Shown one piece after another: positions 10,163-21,063 of a stretch of 64,000 nt of DNA. Positions within the stretch are counted from its first letter, which is position 1. Each line of letters begins with the position of its first letter. The stretch is from Oncomelania hupensis (Eukaryota > Mollusca > Gastropoda > Littorinimorpha > Pomatiopsidae): positions 268,558-332,557 of the forward strand of contig CM072527.1 in NCBI GenBank assembly GCA_036898135.1, given 5' to 3'. The notes beneath the pieces were generated by a model. The model saw only the letters and a program-made list of their open reading frames with translations, had not been told where the DNA came from and did no database searches. The position numbers were made by a program, and so were the translations under genes.

Positions 10163-11276
10163 GGGCAGAAACTGGATCCGGGGATTAGAGATGGAAACAG
10201 CTGTCCTGGTGCATCATGTGACTGAGAAACCATCATGCCAAGCGGAAATCAATAGATTTCCCAACTTATTCAAAGAAGAGCTAGGACACGTCAAGTCGTT
10301 CCCTGTCACTCTTCATGTGGAAGAGGGCTGTACACCCAAGTTTTACAAAGCTAGAACTGTACCTTATGCACTGCGCAACAAGATTAATGCTGAACTTCAG
10401 CGATTGGAAGATGAGGACATTATTGAATCAGTGAAACATTCTAACTGGGCTGCACCAATAGTCCCTGTTCTAAAGCCTGATGGAACCGTTAGACTTTGTG
10501 GTGATTACAAAGTCACAGTGAACACAGTGGCTAAAGCTGATATTTATCCACTGCCTCGCATTGAAGACCTCTTCAATAAGGTTGCTGGTGGTAAAACATT
10601 CACAAAGGTTGACTTGACCCATGCCTACCAACAACTGCCGCTCACAGAGGCTTCTAAAGATCTCACCACAATCAACACGCCGAAGGGACTGTTCAGGTAC
10701 AATCGCTTACCTTTCGGTGTCTCAGCAGATCCTGCCATCTTCCAAAGGACGATGGACTGCTTGCTGCAAGATATCCCGCAAGTAGCTGTGTTTCAAGATG
10801 ACATTCTCATAACTGGAAGCACAGATGAGAGTCATGTCATTCACCTCAGGGAAGTTCTTCGCAGACTTGACGCAGAAGGTTTCTGATTGAAGAAAGGAAA
10901 ATGTGAGTTTATGCTTCCAGAGGTCACATACCTCGGTCACAGAATCACAGCAGATGGAATTCAACCTACAGCAGATAAAGTGAAAGCAGTCCAAGATGCC
11001 CATATTCCTAAAAATGCTTCTGAGCTGAAGTCCTTCCTTGGACTAGTCAACTTCTACGGGAAGTTTCTTCCACACCTTTCAACTATCTTGTCTCCATTGA
11101 ATAGCCTCCTTCGTAAAGAAGTTGTCTTCAGATGGGGGGAGGGGGGGGAGGAGGGGGGATCAACAGAGTCAAGCTTTCAAAAAGGTGAAAGAAATGTTGT
11201 CATCAGCTGACTTGTTGGCTCACTTCAATCCGGACGTGGAAGTCACCTTGTCCTGTGATGCTTCATCAGTGGGTCT
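10163..11276 (+). pseudogene. pol remnant of the mag-type Ty3/gypsy element (RT and start of RNase H)
   Basis: Starts within GRNWI (after the lost protease) and reads through RT: VPVLKPDGTVRLCGDYK, KVDLTHAYQQLPL, RLPFGVSADPAIFQRTMD, AVFQDDILITG. An in-frame TGA at 10884 replaces the usual arginine codon after EGF; the frame then continues with KKGKCEF, YLGHRITADGI and the connection domain SELKSFLGLVNFYGKFLP. A G-rich slippage region at 11133-11158 shifts the frame, and RNase H begins (LSCDASSVGLG) but is cut at 11276, where LTR sequence follows. The LPFGVSADPAIFQ style places it with mag-like gypsy elements, not with the Gmr1-type elements nearby. Confidence 0.8.
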
Positions 11277-11277
11277 A

Positions 11278-11333
11278 GGAGAACGTAATAAAGAAGCAAA
11301 ACGTTAGCTCTGTGTCCTGGCTCAGTTATTACA
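11278..11333 (+). mobile_element. 3' LTR end fragment of the mag-type element
   Basis: GGAGAACGTAATAAAGAAG...TTATTACA matches the two halves of the split 5' LTR (1859-1902 and 5615-5635). It joins RNase H coding sequence directly, so the end of pol and the start of the 3' LTR are deleted. Confidence 0.75.
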
Positions 11334-11570
11334 GTGTTGCCAAATATACTACTCAAAATAATACAAGGGCCACTTGGACATATGGGTCTCTCTTTAAATC
11401 AGAAACACGAATTCAATTTATTACTTCATCATATTTTATTGCAATCATTTCTGCATCAATAACAAAAAAGATTTGAGACATCAGTCGCTTAAAATTCGAG
11501 TAAATTCAATGTAACTGGACATACCCCTCATTTACAAAATCAAAACTTTAGAAACCAAAAATCTATAGAG

Positions 11571-12584
11571 TCAGTATCGGGTGTGGCCACCGTTTGCATC
11601 AATGCAGTCTTGGCATCGTTGTCTCATGGACCGTATCAGGTTATAGAGGATGTTTCCTGGGATGGCCAACCACTCTTGCTGGAGAACTTGGGCCAGAACT
11701 TCAAGGTTAGCTCCTGGAGGGAGGTTTGCCCGTGTCTGTCGACCCAAGACATCCCACAGATGTTCTATGGGGTTCAAATCGGATGATCGAGCCGGCCAAT
11801 CCATCCTTATGATGTGCTGTTGCTGCGGGAAGTCATTGACGATACGCGCTCGGGAGGGTCTGGCATTATCGTCCTGTAGTATGGCACCTTCCCCAATGGC
11901 CCGCAGAGCTGGGAGAACCCTAGGTTGTAGGACGTCATCCCTGTAGCCAATACCGTTTAAGTTGCCATGAATTTGGAGCAGAGGTGTTCTGAAGTTTAAT
12001 GCGAAGCCACCCCATATCATGACAGATCCACCACCAAAGCGGTCATGCTCGCGCACCGTCGCATCAGCAAAACGCTCCCGTGGACGCCTCCAAACATTCA
12101 CTCGACGGTCGTTGAAAGACAAGGAGAACCGAGACTCGTCTGTAAAGAGCACCCTTGACCACACCAAATGACGCCGAGCCCAGGCCAAATGCGCTGCACG
12201 GTGAGCTGGGGTGAGCAAAGGCCGTACTGCTGGTCGTCTTGATCGCAGGTTTGCCTCGTGTAGACGGTTGCGAATTGTCTGGTCGCTGACGTTAACATTG
12301 CTGGCTGCGTGAAGCTGTCTTCTGATGGTGTTTGCTGTAGCGGACCTCATCCTCAGAGCTGACAGGGTGATGAAATGGTCTTGTCTTGCAGTGGTAACGC
12401 GGGGGCGTCCGGACCTTCTTGGTTCTTGGACGCTTCCAGTGTTGTTAAAGCGCTCCCGCAGCCTTTGGATAACGGAGTGGGACACTCCCAGCCGCCTGCC
12501 AACTTCTCTCACCCCCACCCCTTCCTGAAGCCATGCAATAGCTCTGCCTCTATCCCCATCAGTCAATCGTCGCCTTGGGGGCAT
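11571..12584 (-). CDS. Tc1-type transposase, intact (337 aa)
   Basis: Catalyses cut-and-paste transposition into TA sites. The N-terminus has paired helix-turn-helix DNA-binding domains (GVREVGRRLGVSHSVIQRL, then a GRP linker RRSGRPRVTT and a second HTH). The DDE catalytic domain shows LFTDESRF, LQDDNARP and DLNPIEHLWDVL, with 34 residues between the second Asp and the Glu (DD34E), as in Tc1. Length matches the family (about 340 aa) and no stop or frameshift is seen. ATG at 12582-12584 opens with MPPRRRLTDGDRGRAI, a usual start. Activity would also need functional ends, and the right part of this copy now carries E2. Confidence 0.95.
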   Translation of the reverse strand: MPPRRRLTDGDRGRAIAWLQEGVGVREVGRRLGVSHSVIQRLRERFNNTGSVQEPRRSGRPRVTTARQDHFITLSALRMRSATANTIRRQLHAASNVNVSDQTIRNRLHEANLRSRRPAVRPLLTPAHRAAHLAWARRHLVWSRVLFTDESRFSLSFNDRRVNVWRRPRERFADATVREHDRFGGGSVMIWGGFALNFRTPLLQIHGNLNGIGYRDDVLQPRVLPALRAIGEGAILQDDNARPSRARIVNDFPQQQHIIRMDWPARSSDLNPIEHLWDVLGRQTRANLPPGANLEVLAQVLQQEWLAIPGNILYNLIRSMRQRCQDCIDANGGHTRY

Positions 12585-12868
12585 GGTTAGAAAAGCAGCA
12601 AAATCGCTGCCATTTATACCCAGAAAAAAGCGCCGATTGTTGAACTGAACTCACAAAATGCAAGCATTTCGCATGCAAATCACTTTTTAATGTTGAAAAT
12701 GTTGCTTTATTAGCAAGACAACAGTAAATTAGGGTCATTTTTGGGGGTAAAAATTGGGTTTGTTTTTCAACTCAGTGCAGAAAGTTCAAAACTCACACAT
12801 GTGATTACTTGTCAGAATAAGATTGTCTTGAATGTTACTGTACAGGATAAGTTTTGAAATAAGCAAGA

Positions 12869-13788
12869 TGTCACGGAAAGAAGTTCTATATTATCTGAAT
12901 ATGTTGTCTTTGTATTCTGGATGAAAAACACTAACTAATGTTATAAATAAGCGTCATTAATAATTATTATTAAGCTTAGAGTACACATGGATAATGGGTT
13001 TTCGTGTTGCTCGTGCTGTTCTATGTTCTATGTTTGTGTGTCTGTATGTACGTAGTGGGTCTGTGTGGTCGCGTGACGTATGTTGTGCTCACACAGTAGT
13101 TCTTGAAAGAAATAATTATAATGAATTGGAGACTGACTATAGCTGTCGAAGGAGGTGGTCGTGCGTCTGCAGTTGTGTGTAGCTGAAAAGGAGCTACGTC
13201 TTGATAGTACAGCTGAGGAGAAATGGAGCTGTGAGGTGTTGAGAAGGAATGGAGCTATGAGATATTGAGTAATGTAGAGGAAAAGCAGACGAAGAAAACG
13301 ACAGTTGAGAAGAGAAATAGATGAAGGTGAAAGAAGAAGATGATACAAGACAGCTAGAGAGTCAGAAGGCGGCGGTGCAGATTGAGAGAAGGAGAGAACA
13401 GAGGAGTGGATTGACGATTTGAGAGAGCACAGGAGATCAGAGCTACAAGAACGATAGCTAAGTACTTTGTCACGTGACCCACTTGTCTGTCCTGTTCGTT
13501 GTACGTGTATTTGTGTGGATATATAGTTTGTGAGGGGGATTATTGTTGGTTAACTGGGTGAATATTGAACCTGAACTAATATTGAACATGAACGGATTTA
13601 CGGACTTTGTTTATTTCCTAAGTAAAAGTGTATAAATGTTAATTGGACTGGACTCGGGTATGTAAAATGAACGTTGCGCGAGAGTATGAGGGGTGTTGTC
13701 TTTCTTGTCTGATTACTTTATAGTGTATTGTTTTGTTTATCTAGTGTTTGTTTATCTCTTTCTATATTTACTTCTTTAATCTTTTACA
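12869..13788 (+). repeat. E2 5' LTR (920 bp)
   Basis: TG...CA ends. Small ORFs inside the LTR are repeated in the other LTR and have no recognisable product. A TATATA near 13519 is a weak promoter candidate. Confidence 0.95.
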
Positions 13789-13810
13789 ATTGGTGACCCT
13801 GAACTTCGTT
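13789..13810 (+). promoter_or_regulatory. E2 primer-binding site
   Basis: ATTGGTGACCCTGAACTTCG follows the 5' LTR directly. TGGTGACCC is a standard tRNA 3'-end complement in gypsy-type elements. Confidence 0.8.
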
Positions 13811-14695
13811 ATTGTGCACCCTTTATATACGTTGTTGATAGTGGATTTTGATAGGGGACGTAACTGTTGATGGGAATCTGGTAAACCTAGGCCAATAGCG
13901 GCGACCACATTGAAAATTTTGATAGAGGGGGGATTTCTATTGTATTAGTTTTCGGATGTCATCTTGTTTCCTTGTTGATTAAGTTTAACTTTTAACAAAT
14001 ATCTCTTTTAAAAATCGTTTATATTACTGTGATTTAGTATGTAGCAAACGAAATACTTTTCAAAAGTGATAATTTTCATCCTTGTAACTTTTCCATTAAT
14101 TGTTGATTTTTTTTAAAATTTCAACTAGCAATTTTTTTTTTGTGTTTAGTAAAATATTAAATTGCTAAGAATTTCAGAGTGTAAATTACTTGTAAATACT
14201 TTTGAGAAAAAAATCCTTTTAATTGATAAATATTTTAATTTCTTGTTTCATCAGCAGAGGATTCAAGTATATTTCTATTCTATTTTGAAGAAATTTCTCA
14301 AGACATGTATTTGCTTTTTCAACACTAAATTATTACATAATTGAGATTTGCTCTAATTCTGAATGTTTATCATGTTAGCCCATGTGTTGTACTGTAGAGT
14401 ATAATTACTTGATCTTGTACTAAACCGTGACAACTCGTCAGCTTGACTAGGCACTGTTTGTGGTTAGTGCATATTTGATTTGTAAATATATAAACTTTTG
14501 TATTCAGTAGTGTAGATTTGCACACATAAACTTTCCACACTTGTAGTGATCATGTTTGGAGCTAGCTGAGTCCTAGTTTGTACATATATATTTTTTGAGG
14601 AATCGAAATAACGCATACGATTTGAGGTTTGTCTGCAACATTTCTTGTACAGTTGATATAACTATCGTTTCTTATATTTAGTTTTTTCACTCATT
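13811..14695 (+). other. E2 untranslated leader
   Basis: About 890 bases of AT-rich sequence between the primer-binding site and the gag-pol start. No gene or long frame with homology was seen. Confidence 0.7.
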
Positions 14696-17600
14696 ATGGC
14701 GTCAGAACAGATTAAACAGTTCATTGCGGAGGCAGAAGCGTTAGGACTTAAAGATAAGGAAATGCGGGATTATGTTCAAACTCAGAAAGAGGCATATAAT
14801 GCAGAACAACGGGAAGAAAGACGGTTAAAAAGAGAACATGAGAGGCAATTGAAAGACTTGCATGAAAAAGCTGCTGCTGCTCAGAGAGATCATGAAGAGA
14901 GAATGTTAGAAAAACGAGCTGCTGATGATCTCAAGCAAAAGATTGTGTTAGAAGAAAGTAAAGTAAAGGCAGAGATAGCAAAGCAAGAGGCTGCATTATC
15001 GTTGAAACAGAAAGAAAATCAGGCAAAGCTGGATTTGTCTAGGCAAAAGTTAGAAATGAGTCAGCAGTTAAAAGGCAATGTGTCCCATTCGGAGTTGATG
15101 GCGGATGATTTAGAGGAGGATCATGAGGATGATTTGAACGATTCTAATGGCCAGTCAGGATTCACTCGTGGATATAGTCCTCGTTTGCCAAGATTTGATC
15201 AAAAGAATGATGATATGGATTCTTTCTTATTCCGATTTGAACAACATGCTACTCTCATGGGTTGGAAGACAAAAACCTGGTCAACTGCTTTAGCTAGTTT
15301 GCTTAGTGGTACGGGACTAGACGTGTACAGATGTTTAGGGACCAAGGCTATGGATTACAAAACCTTTAAGGTAGAATTACTGAAAAGGTTCCAATGTACT
15401 CAGGAAGGGTTTAGGGAGCGTTTTCGACAGTGTCATCCTGAGTCTGAAGAGTCGTTTTCAGTATTTGTCACTCGAGCGAAGCGTTTGCTTGATAGATGGT
15501 TTGAGTTAGCTGAAATTTCACCTTCGGATGACAAGGTCTTGTTTCTTCTTATGCAAGAACAGATACATCATGTTTGCTCTAGAGAACTGGTGACACATTT
15601 GAAATTGAGAAAACCTAAGACTCTCGATGAATTGGCGGAGATAGGTGAAGCTTATCGTGAGGCAAACAAAGGCAAATCATTGGCTTGTAAAGCACAAAGT
15701 CTGTTTGGTGTGGCATCAGCTGCTGAAACAACCGCTACAAATAGAAATTTCAGTAGAGGTGGTGGAGCTCAGCACTATCGTGGTCGAGGTCGTGGTTTCA
15801 GGGGGAACACTCCTGCAACTAATCGTAATACTGGTGAAGGTAGCAAATGTGAGAGTGATACTTCTCAGCCTAAGACAAGCACAGACAACAAAGTGGCATC
15901 TAGTGCGTCTGATAATGAAAATCCCCGAACTTGGGCTACGAAAATTTGCTACAGATGCAAAAGAAAAGGGCATACAATGAAGTACTGCCGTAATTCACCA
16001 TCATCAGCGGTTGCGGTACAGGTCACTGATAGAGCATACATTGATACTCCATCGCGAGTTATTTTGACCAAAGCGAAGACTCCTGAGATGGGTCCCAAAT
16101 CACAATGTTGTGATCATACGCCTTCTTCTATTGTATATGAAGTAGGGTTTGTGAATGATAAAGCAGTTAAAATCATGCGCGACACTGGTTGCCAAGTAGT
16201 TGGTGTGGATTCTTCTTTGGTGGATAAATCACAACTAACAGGAAAAACACTCACATGCAAGAGTTTTTCTGGGTCCTCAGAAACTTTCCCACTCGCATTG
16301 ATTCACATTGACACAAAATATTTTGCAGGAAAAGTAGTCGCATGTGTGATTAGAAATCCTGTAACTGATTTGATTTTGGGCAATCTGTCAGTATTTGTCG
16401 ACAGTTTGAGTGAAGTTGAGTCGGACAGAAAATTTACTGGTAGTGACTTACAGTTTTGTACAACTGCTAAGGCTACAACAGCTGCTGGCAGTGTAGCTCC
16501 AATGATTGGTGAACTACATCTTAGTGAGGGTAGTGTTCAGGGAAGAGCGGTCAGCGTTCTTAGGGACACAGGTTGTACCACAGCAGGAATTAGGAAATGT
16601 CTTGTTGATGATTCTTGGCTCACTGGAGAAAAAATGTCCTGTAAAACATTTGGAGGAAACACAGAAATCTACCCCATGGCTCTGGTGAATGTCGACACAC
16701 CCTTCTACAGAGGTAGACTGAAGTGTTGCATTTTGGATGATCCTTGTGCCGATCTCATCGTTGGAAATATCCCTGGAGTCTGTGATCTACCAGTGGTCAG
16801 TAGTAGTAAGAGATCAGACGTTGCAAATGCGGTCACAACCAGAGCTAGAGCAATTTCTGAACGCGCTAAGCCTAAACCGTTGGTTGTTCCCAAACTGCCA
16901 GATATTCAGGTTGGTCCACACGAGCTTGTTGATATGCAGACAAAAGAGAAGTTGTTTGATAAGTTTTTTAAACTTGCCACAGATGGTAATGTGTTTCAGA
17001 AAGGTGCAAAGAAGTCTGTTAGATACCGACTGTTGAATGGAATTTTGTACCGTGAATTTAAACATGACGGTGATGTGACAACACAGCTGATGGTGCCAAC
17101 TCCATTGCGAAATTCCGTTTTGATAGCGGCCCACGACGCGCCATTGTCAGGTCATTCCGGAGTACGTCGCACCTTGGCAAGAGTTATGGCTGCTTTCTTC
17201 TGGCCTACAGTGAGAAAGGATGTCACCCGTTACTGTCAGACTTGCGACATCTGTCAACGGACTTCACACAAAGGTAGAGTTCCTCCAGTTCCATTAATGC
17301 AGATAACTAGGATTGAAGAGCCATTTAAACGAGTCGCCATCGATTTGATTGGAGAAATAAAGCCATCTTCTGCATCAGGACACAAATATGTGCTAACTTT
17401 GGTTGACATGGCAACGCGGTTTCCTGAAGCCATTCCTTTAAAATCCATTGACTCGGTTACAGTTGCAGAAGCTTTGTTATCTATCTTTGCAAGAATGGGT
17501 TTTCCACAGGAGATATTGTCGGATAACGGAAAACAGTTTGTGTCGGATTTGATGAAAGAACTTTACAGATTGCTGTCAGTTAAGCCATTGAGAACTACAC

Positions 17601-19852
17601 CATATCATGCACAAGCGAATGGCAGAGTTGAACGATTCAATGGTGTATTGAAGACAATGATTCGTCGAGTTGCAGCGGAAAGGCCTCGTGATTGGGATAG
17701 GTATTTACCGTCCTTGCTGTTTGCATACCGCGAACTCCCCAATGAAAGCACGGGATTTGCGCCTTTCGAATTAATGTTTGGAAGATCGCCGAGAGGACCC
17801 ATGACTTTGCTCAAGGACATTTGGTCAGGTGAAGATGTCAAGGATGAGAATGGAAAATCTGTCTACAAGTACATTTTTGATTTGCAGAATAAGCTGGCCC
17901 AAACTTGTCGTCTTGCTCAGGAACATGCTGCAAAAGCTAGCATTAAGTACACATTCTATCACGACAAGAAAGCAAGGTCGAGAAAATTCAGAGTTGGAGA
18001 TCAAGTGTTAGTCCTACTGCCAGACAATCATAAACAGTTGCTCATGAAATGGTTAGGACCATTCCGGGTCATTTCGGTTCGCAGTCCTGTTGATTACATG
18101 ATTGCAATGAAAGGTCAGGAAAAAGTGTTTCACGCAAACATGCTCAAGCGTTATGACTGTCGAACTCCAACTGATTCCCTTAGTCAGTCATCTCACAATG
18201 TTGAACACAAGTCTAAACTTAGTGTCACTACAGCATCAGTCAGCGTTGGTTCACTTGTATCAGAATCGCCACATCAGAAAGATGAAGCGTGCTCGGATCA
18301 CGTCATATGTACTCTGTCAGATTCAGAGGATGAAAAGATTGAAATTCCAGTGGCTTCAGTTGCAGTCATTTCAGAAGATTGTGAGGATGATGTAATGCAT
18401 ATTCCTACAATACCCACAGTGAAAAATGAATCTGTTCACGATGTGAATTATGACCTTGCCCTTTCACATAAAGAAAAGTCGGAACTTCAGGCAGTGTTTT
18501 CTGAATTTTCTGATTGCCTTACAGATAAACCAGGGAACAATGTCACTTTGGAAGAACACACAATTCCTTTGACTACTGATAAGCCCGTCAGACAAAAGAT
18601 GTATCCCTTACCATTTAGTTTGGTTGAAGAAGTGAACAAGGAGGTCGAGTCAATGTTAGCACTCGGGGTTATCGAACCGTCGAACTCAGCATATTCATCA
18701 CCGTTTCTGATGGTTAAGAAAAAAGATGGTGCAAAACGGTTTTGCATTGATTTCCGGAAGTTAAATGAAATCACAATTTTCGACGCTGAGCCAATCCCAG
18801 ATCAGGAAGAATTGTTTACTAGGCTTTCATCCTCCAAGCTGTTTACAAAAATAGACCTCACTAAAGGTTATTGGCAGCTACCGGTTAAAAAGGAAGACAA
18901 GCACAAAACTGCATTTCAAACACCTAAAGGTTTGTTTCAATGGACAAAAATGCCATTTGGTTTAGTGAACGCTCCGGCCACATTCGCAAGAATGATGAGA
19001 AAGCTCAAATTGGAAGAGAATTCGGCACTCAATTTCTTTGACGATATTCTGATCAGTTCGGAGGATTGGAAATCTCATGTGCAGTCTGTCAGAGACGTGT
19101 TGGGAAAACTTCGTTTTCATGGTTTAACAGCGCGGCCGACAAAACTATTCGCAGGATTCAGAGAATTGGAGTTTCTTGGCCACATCATTGGTGCTGGTGC
19201 AATGAAACCTGAAGATTCAAAGATCAAAAAGATTTTGTCAGTTGGCATACCTAAGACAAAGAAACAGGTGCGTAGTGTTCTAGGTTTGTTCAGCTATTAT
19301 CGCAGATATGTACCAAATTTTGCGGCGTTGACAGCTCCTCTTACTGAGCTCACAAAGGGTGATAGACCCAAAAATGTGAAGTGGACCGAGGATTGTGAAA
19401 ACTCCCTGAAAACAATACAAGAAGTGTTGTCATCCAAACCTGTCCTTGTTTTGCCAGATTTGAAAAAAGAATTTGTGGTGAGAACTGATGCCAGTGCCTC
19501 TGGTATCGGTGCGGTTCTGTTGCAAGAGAACGATGGTTTGCTGCATCCCATTCTCTATGCAAGTCGGAAACTACTAGAACGCGAAGCAAGATACTCAACA
19601 GTGGAGCGTGAATGTCTAGCAATCGTTTGGGCTCTGGCAAAATTTTCGCGATACCTCTATGGTCAGGATTTTGTCATTCAAACAGACCACAAACCATTGC
19701 AATATTTGAAGCAAAGCATGCACAAGAACGCAAGATTAATGCGTTGGTCATTATCTTTGCAGGAATTCAAATTCCGTATTCAAAGTATTAGTGGTTCAAT
19801 GAATAATCACGCTGATGTATTGTCACGTTCAAAAGTTGATCAACTGGTGTAA
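14696..19852 (+). CDS. E2 gag-pol polyprotein, intact, with two protease domains and integrase before RT (1718 aa)
   Basis: Domains in order: Lys/Glu-rich coiled coil (~15-135); capsid-like region (~165-330); CCHC zinc knuckle CYRCKRKGHTMKYC (418-431); aspartic protease 1 with DTG at 496 and DLILGN; aspartic protease 2 with DTG at 624 and DLIVGN; integrase zinc domain (His 813 onward, CQTC at 847); integrase core with Asp 883, Asp 943, Glu 979 (DX35E); GDQVLVLL and WLGPF C-terminal part; RT with FCIDFRKLN, KIDLTKGYWQ and FFDD at 1449-1450; RNase H with Asp 1598, Glu 1639, Asp 1664. Gag and pol are one frame without a shift. Integrase lying before RT is the Gmr1 arrangement; the duplicated protease is unusual. 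ATG at 14696 starts the coiled coil and no earlier in-frame homology is seen. Confidence 0.97.
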   Translation: MASEQIKQFIAEAEALGLKDKEMRDYVQTQKEAYNAEQREERRLKREHERQLKDLHEKAAAAQRDHEERMLEKRAADDLKQKIVLEESKVKAEIAKQEAALSLKQKENQAKLDLSRQKLEMSQQLKGNVSHSELMADDLEEDHEDDLNDSNGQSGFTRGYSPRLPRFDQKNDDMDSFLFRFEQHATLMGWKTKTWSTALASLLSGTGLDVYRCLGTKAMDYKTFKVELLKRFQCTQEGFRERFRQCHPESEESFSVFVTRAKRLLDRWFELAEISPSDDKVLFLLMQEQIHHVCSRELVTHLKLRKPKTLDELAEIGEAYREANKGKSLACKAQSLFGVASAAETTATNRNFSRGGGAQHYRGRGRGFRGNTPATNRNTGEGSKCESDTSQPKTSTDNKVASSASDNENPRTWATKICYRCKRKGHTMKYCRNSPSSAVAVQVTDRAYIDTPSRVILTKAKTPEMGPKSQCCDHTPSSIVYEVGFVNDKAVKIMRDTGCQVVGVDSSLVDKSQLTGKTLTCKSFSGSSETFPLALIHIDTKYFAGKVVACVIRNPVTDLILGNLSVFVDSLSEVESDRKFTGSDLQFCTTAKATTAAGSVAPMIGELHLSEGSVQGRAVSVLRDTGCTTAGIRKCLVDDSWLTGEKMSCKTFGGNTEIYPMALVNVDTPFYRGRLKCCILDDPCADLIVGNIPGVCDLPVVSSSKRSDVANAVTTRARAISERAKPKPLVVPKLPDIQVGPHELVDMQTKEKLFDKFFKLATDGNVFQKGAKKSVRYRLLNGILYREFKHDGDVTTQLMVPTPLRNSVLIAAHDAPLSGHSGVRRTLARVMAAFFWPTVRKDVTRYCQTCDICQRTSHKGRVPPVPLMQITRIEEPFKRVAIDLIGEIKPSSASGHKYVLTLVDMATRFPEAIPLKSIDSVTVAEALLSIFARMGFPQEILSDNGKQFVSDLMKELYRLLSVKPLRTTPYHAQANGRVERFNGVLKTMIRRVAAERPRDWDRYLPSLLFAYRELPNESTGFAPFELMFGRSPRGPMTLLKDIWSGEDVKDENGKSVYKYIFDLQNKLAQTCRLAQEHAAKASIKYTFYHDKKARSRKFRVGDQVLVLLPDNHKQLLMKWLGPFRVISVRSPVDYMIAMKGQEKVFHANMLKRYDCRTPTDSLSQSSHNVEHKSKLSVTTASVSVGSLVSESPHQKDEACSDHVICTLSDSEDEKIEIPVASVAVISEDCEDDVMHIPTIPTVKNESVHDVNYDLALSHKEKSELQAVFSEFSDCLTDKPGNNVTLEEHTIPLTTDKPVRQKMYPLPFSLVEEVNKEVESMLALGVIEPSNSAYSSPFLMVKKKDGAKRFCIDFRKLNEITIFDAEPIPDQEELFTRLSSSKLFTKIDLTKGYWQLPVKKEDKHKTAFQTPKGLFQWTKMPFGLVNAPATFARMMRKLKLEENSALNFFDDILISSEDWKSHVQSVRDVLGKLRFHGLTARPTKLFAGFRELEFLGHIIGAGAMKPEDSKIKKILSVGIPKTKKQVRSVLGLFSYYRRYVPNFAALTAPLTELTKGDRPKNVKWTEDCENSLKTIQEVLSSKPVLVLPDLKKEFVVRTDASASGIGAVLLQENDGLLHPILYASRKLLEREARYSTVERECLAIVWALAKFSRYLYGQDFVIQTDHKPLQYLKQSMHKNARLMRWSLSLQEFKFRIQSISGSMNNHADVLSRSKVDQLV
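16166..16800 (+). other. E2 tandem aspartic protease region
   Basis: Two successive protease units of ~128 residues: each has a DTGC catalytic motif (16181 and 16565), a LV-D--LTG segment, a conserved --C-(S/T)F-G----(Y/F)P-AL, a DT-(Y/F)--G stretch and a D-I-GN flap/end motif. They are clearly homologous but diverged from one another, so the duplication is older than this insertion. Confidence 0.85.
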
Positions 19853-20130
19853 TGTATAGTATAGTGTGCGGATCAGCAAGAACAATGAAGAGTACATATC
19901 TACGGCAGGAGTGATGACAGGATGGAACGATGAATTATGAAAGACATTTTGATGACATTTGTGAAAGAGACACTTGTGTTGTTGCCTATTGGAGGAGTCG
20001 TCATGATTTTCTGTGACAGAGACAATAGTTTGATGTTATAAATTATTTAGAATAATTCGTTTTCTTTAAGTAAAACATGTTTGCATTATGTGGTTCTGGC
20101 ATACGCCTGAAAACTGGGAGTTTTCTACTT

Positions 20131-20143
20131 AGGCGGGGGGTAT
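20131..20143 (+). promoter_or_regulatory. E2 polypurine tract
   Basis: AGGCGGGGGGTAT directly before the 3' LTR start at 20144. Confidence 0.75.
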
Positions 20144-21063
20144 TGTCACGGAAAGAAGTTCTTTATTATCTGAATATGTTGTCTTTGTATTCTGGATGAA
20201 AAACACTAACTAATGTTATAAATAAGCGTCATTAATAATTATTATTAAGCTTAGAGTACACATGGATAATGGGTTTTCGTGTTGCTCGTGCTGTTCTATG
20301 TTCTATGTTTGTGTGTCTGTATGTACGTAGTGGGTCTGTGTGGTCGCGTGACGTATGTTGTGCTCACACAGTAGTTCTTGAAAGAAATAATTATAATGAA
20401 TTGGAGACTGACTATAGCTGTCGAAGGAGGTGGTCGTGCGTCTGCAGTTGTGTGTAGCTGAAAAGGAGCTACGTCTTGATAGTACAGCTGAGGAGAAATG
20501 GAGCTGTGAGGTGTTGAGAAGGAATGGAGCTATGAGATATTGAGTAATGTAGAGGAAAAGCAGACGAAGAAAACGACAGTTGAGAAGAGAAATAGATGAA
20601 GGTGAAAGAAGAAGATGATACAAGACAGCTAGAGAGTCAGAAGGCGGCGGTGCAGATTGAGAGAAGGAGAGAACAGAGGAGTGGATTGACGATTTGAGAG
20701 AGCACAGGAGATCAGAGCTACAAGAACGATAGCTAAGTACTTTGTCACGTGACCCACTTGTCTGTCCTGTTCGTTGTACGTGTATTTGTGTGGATATATA
20801 GTTTGTGAGGGGGATTATTGTTGGTTAACTGGGTGAATATTGAACCTGAACTAATATTGAACATGAACGGATTTACGGACTTTGTTTATTTCCTAAGTAA
20901 AAGTGTATAAATGTTAATTGGACTGGACTCGGGTATGTAAAATGAACGTTGCGCGAGAGTATGAGGGGTGTTGTCTTTCTTGTCTGATTACTTTATAGTG
21001 TATTGTTTTGTTTATCTAGTGTTTGTTTATCTCTTTCTATATTTACTTCTTTAATCTTTTACA
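20144..21063 (+). repeat. E2 3' LTR (920 bp)
   Basis: Same length and all but one visible base as the 5' LTR; followed by CAAGA. Confidence 0.95.

Larger units (their letters stand above)
12869..21063 (+). mobile_element. E2: complete, apparently young Gmr1-type Ty3/gypsy retrotransposon
   Basis: Two 920-bp LTRs (12869-13788 and 20144-21063) start TGTCACGG and end CTTTTACA; I see one base difference between them (TATATTA versus TTTATTA near the start). The target duplication CAAGA flanks it (12864-12868 and 21064-21068). Primer-binding site, polypurine tract and one full-length reading frame are all present. It sits inside a Tc1 element. Near-identical LTRs and an intact frame indicate a recent insertion. 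Confidence 0.97.

Noticed and set aside
13028..13348. Small ORFs inside the E2 LTRs (repeated at 20303-20623)
   Set aside because: No recognisable domain, and their repetition only reflects LTR identity.
14696..19852. Classifying E2 as Ty1/copia because integrase precedes RT
   Set aside because: The RT motifs (FFDD, KIDLTKGYWQ, FCIDFRKLN) and the RNase H and integrase style are of Ty3/gypsy type; the order alone fits the Gmr1 group.
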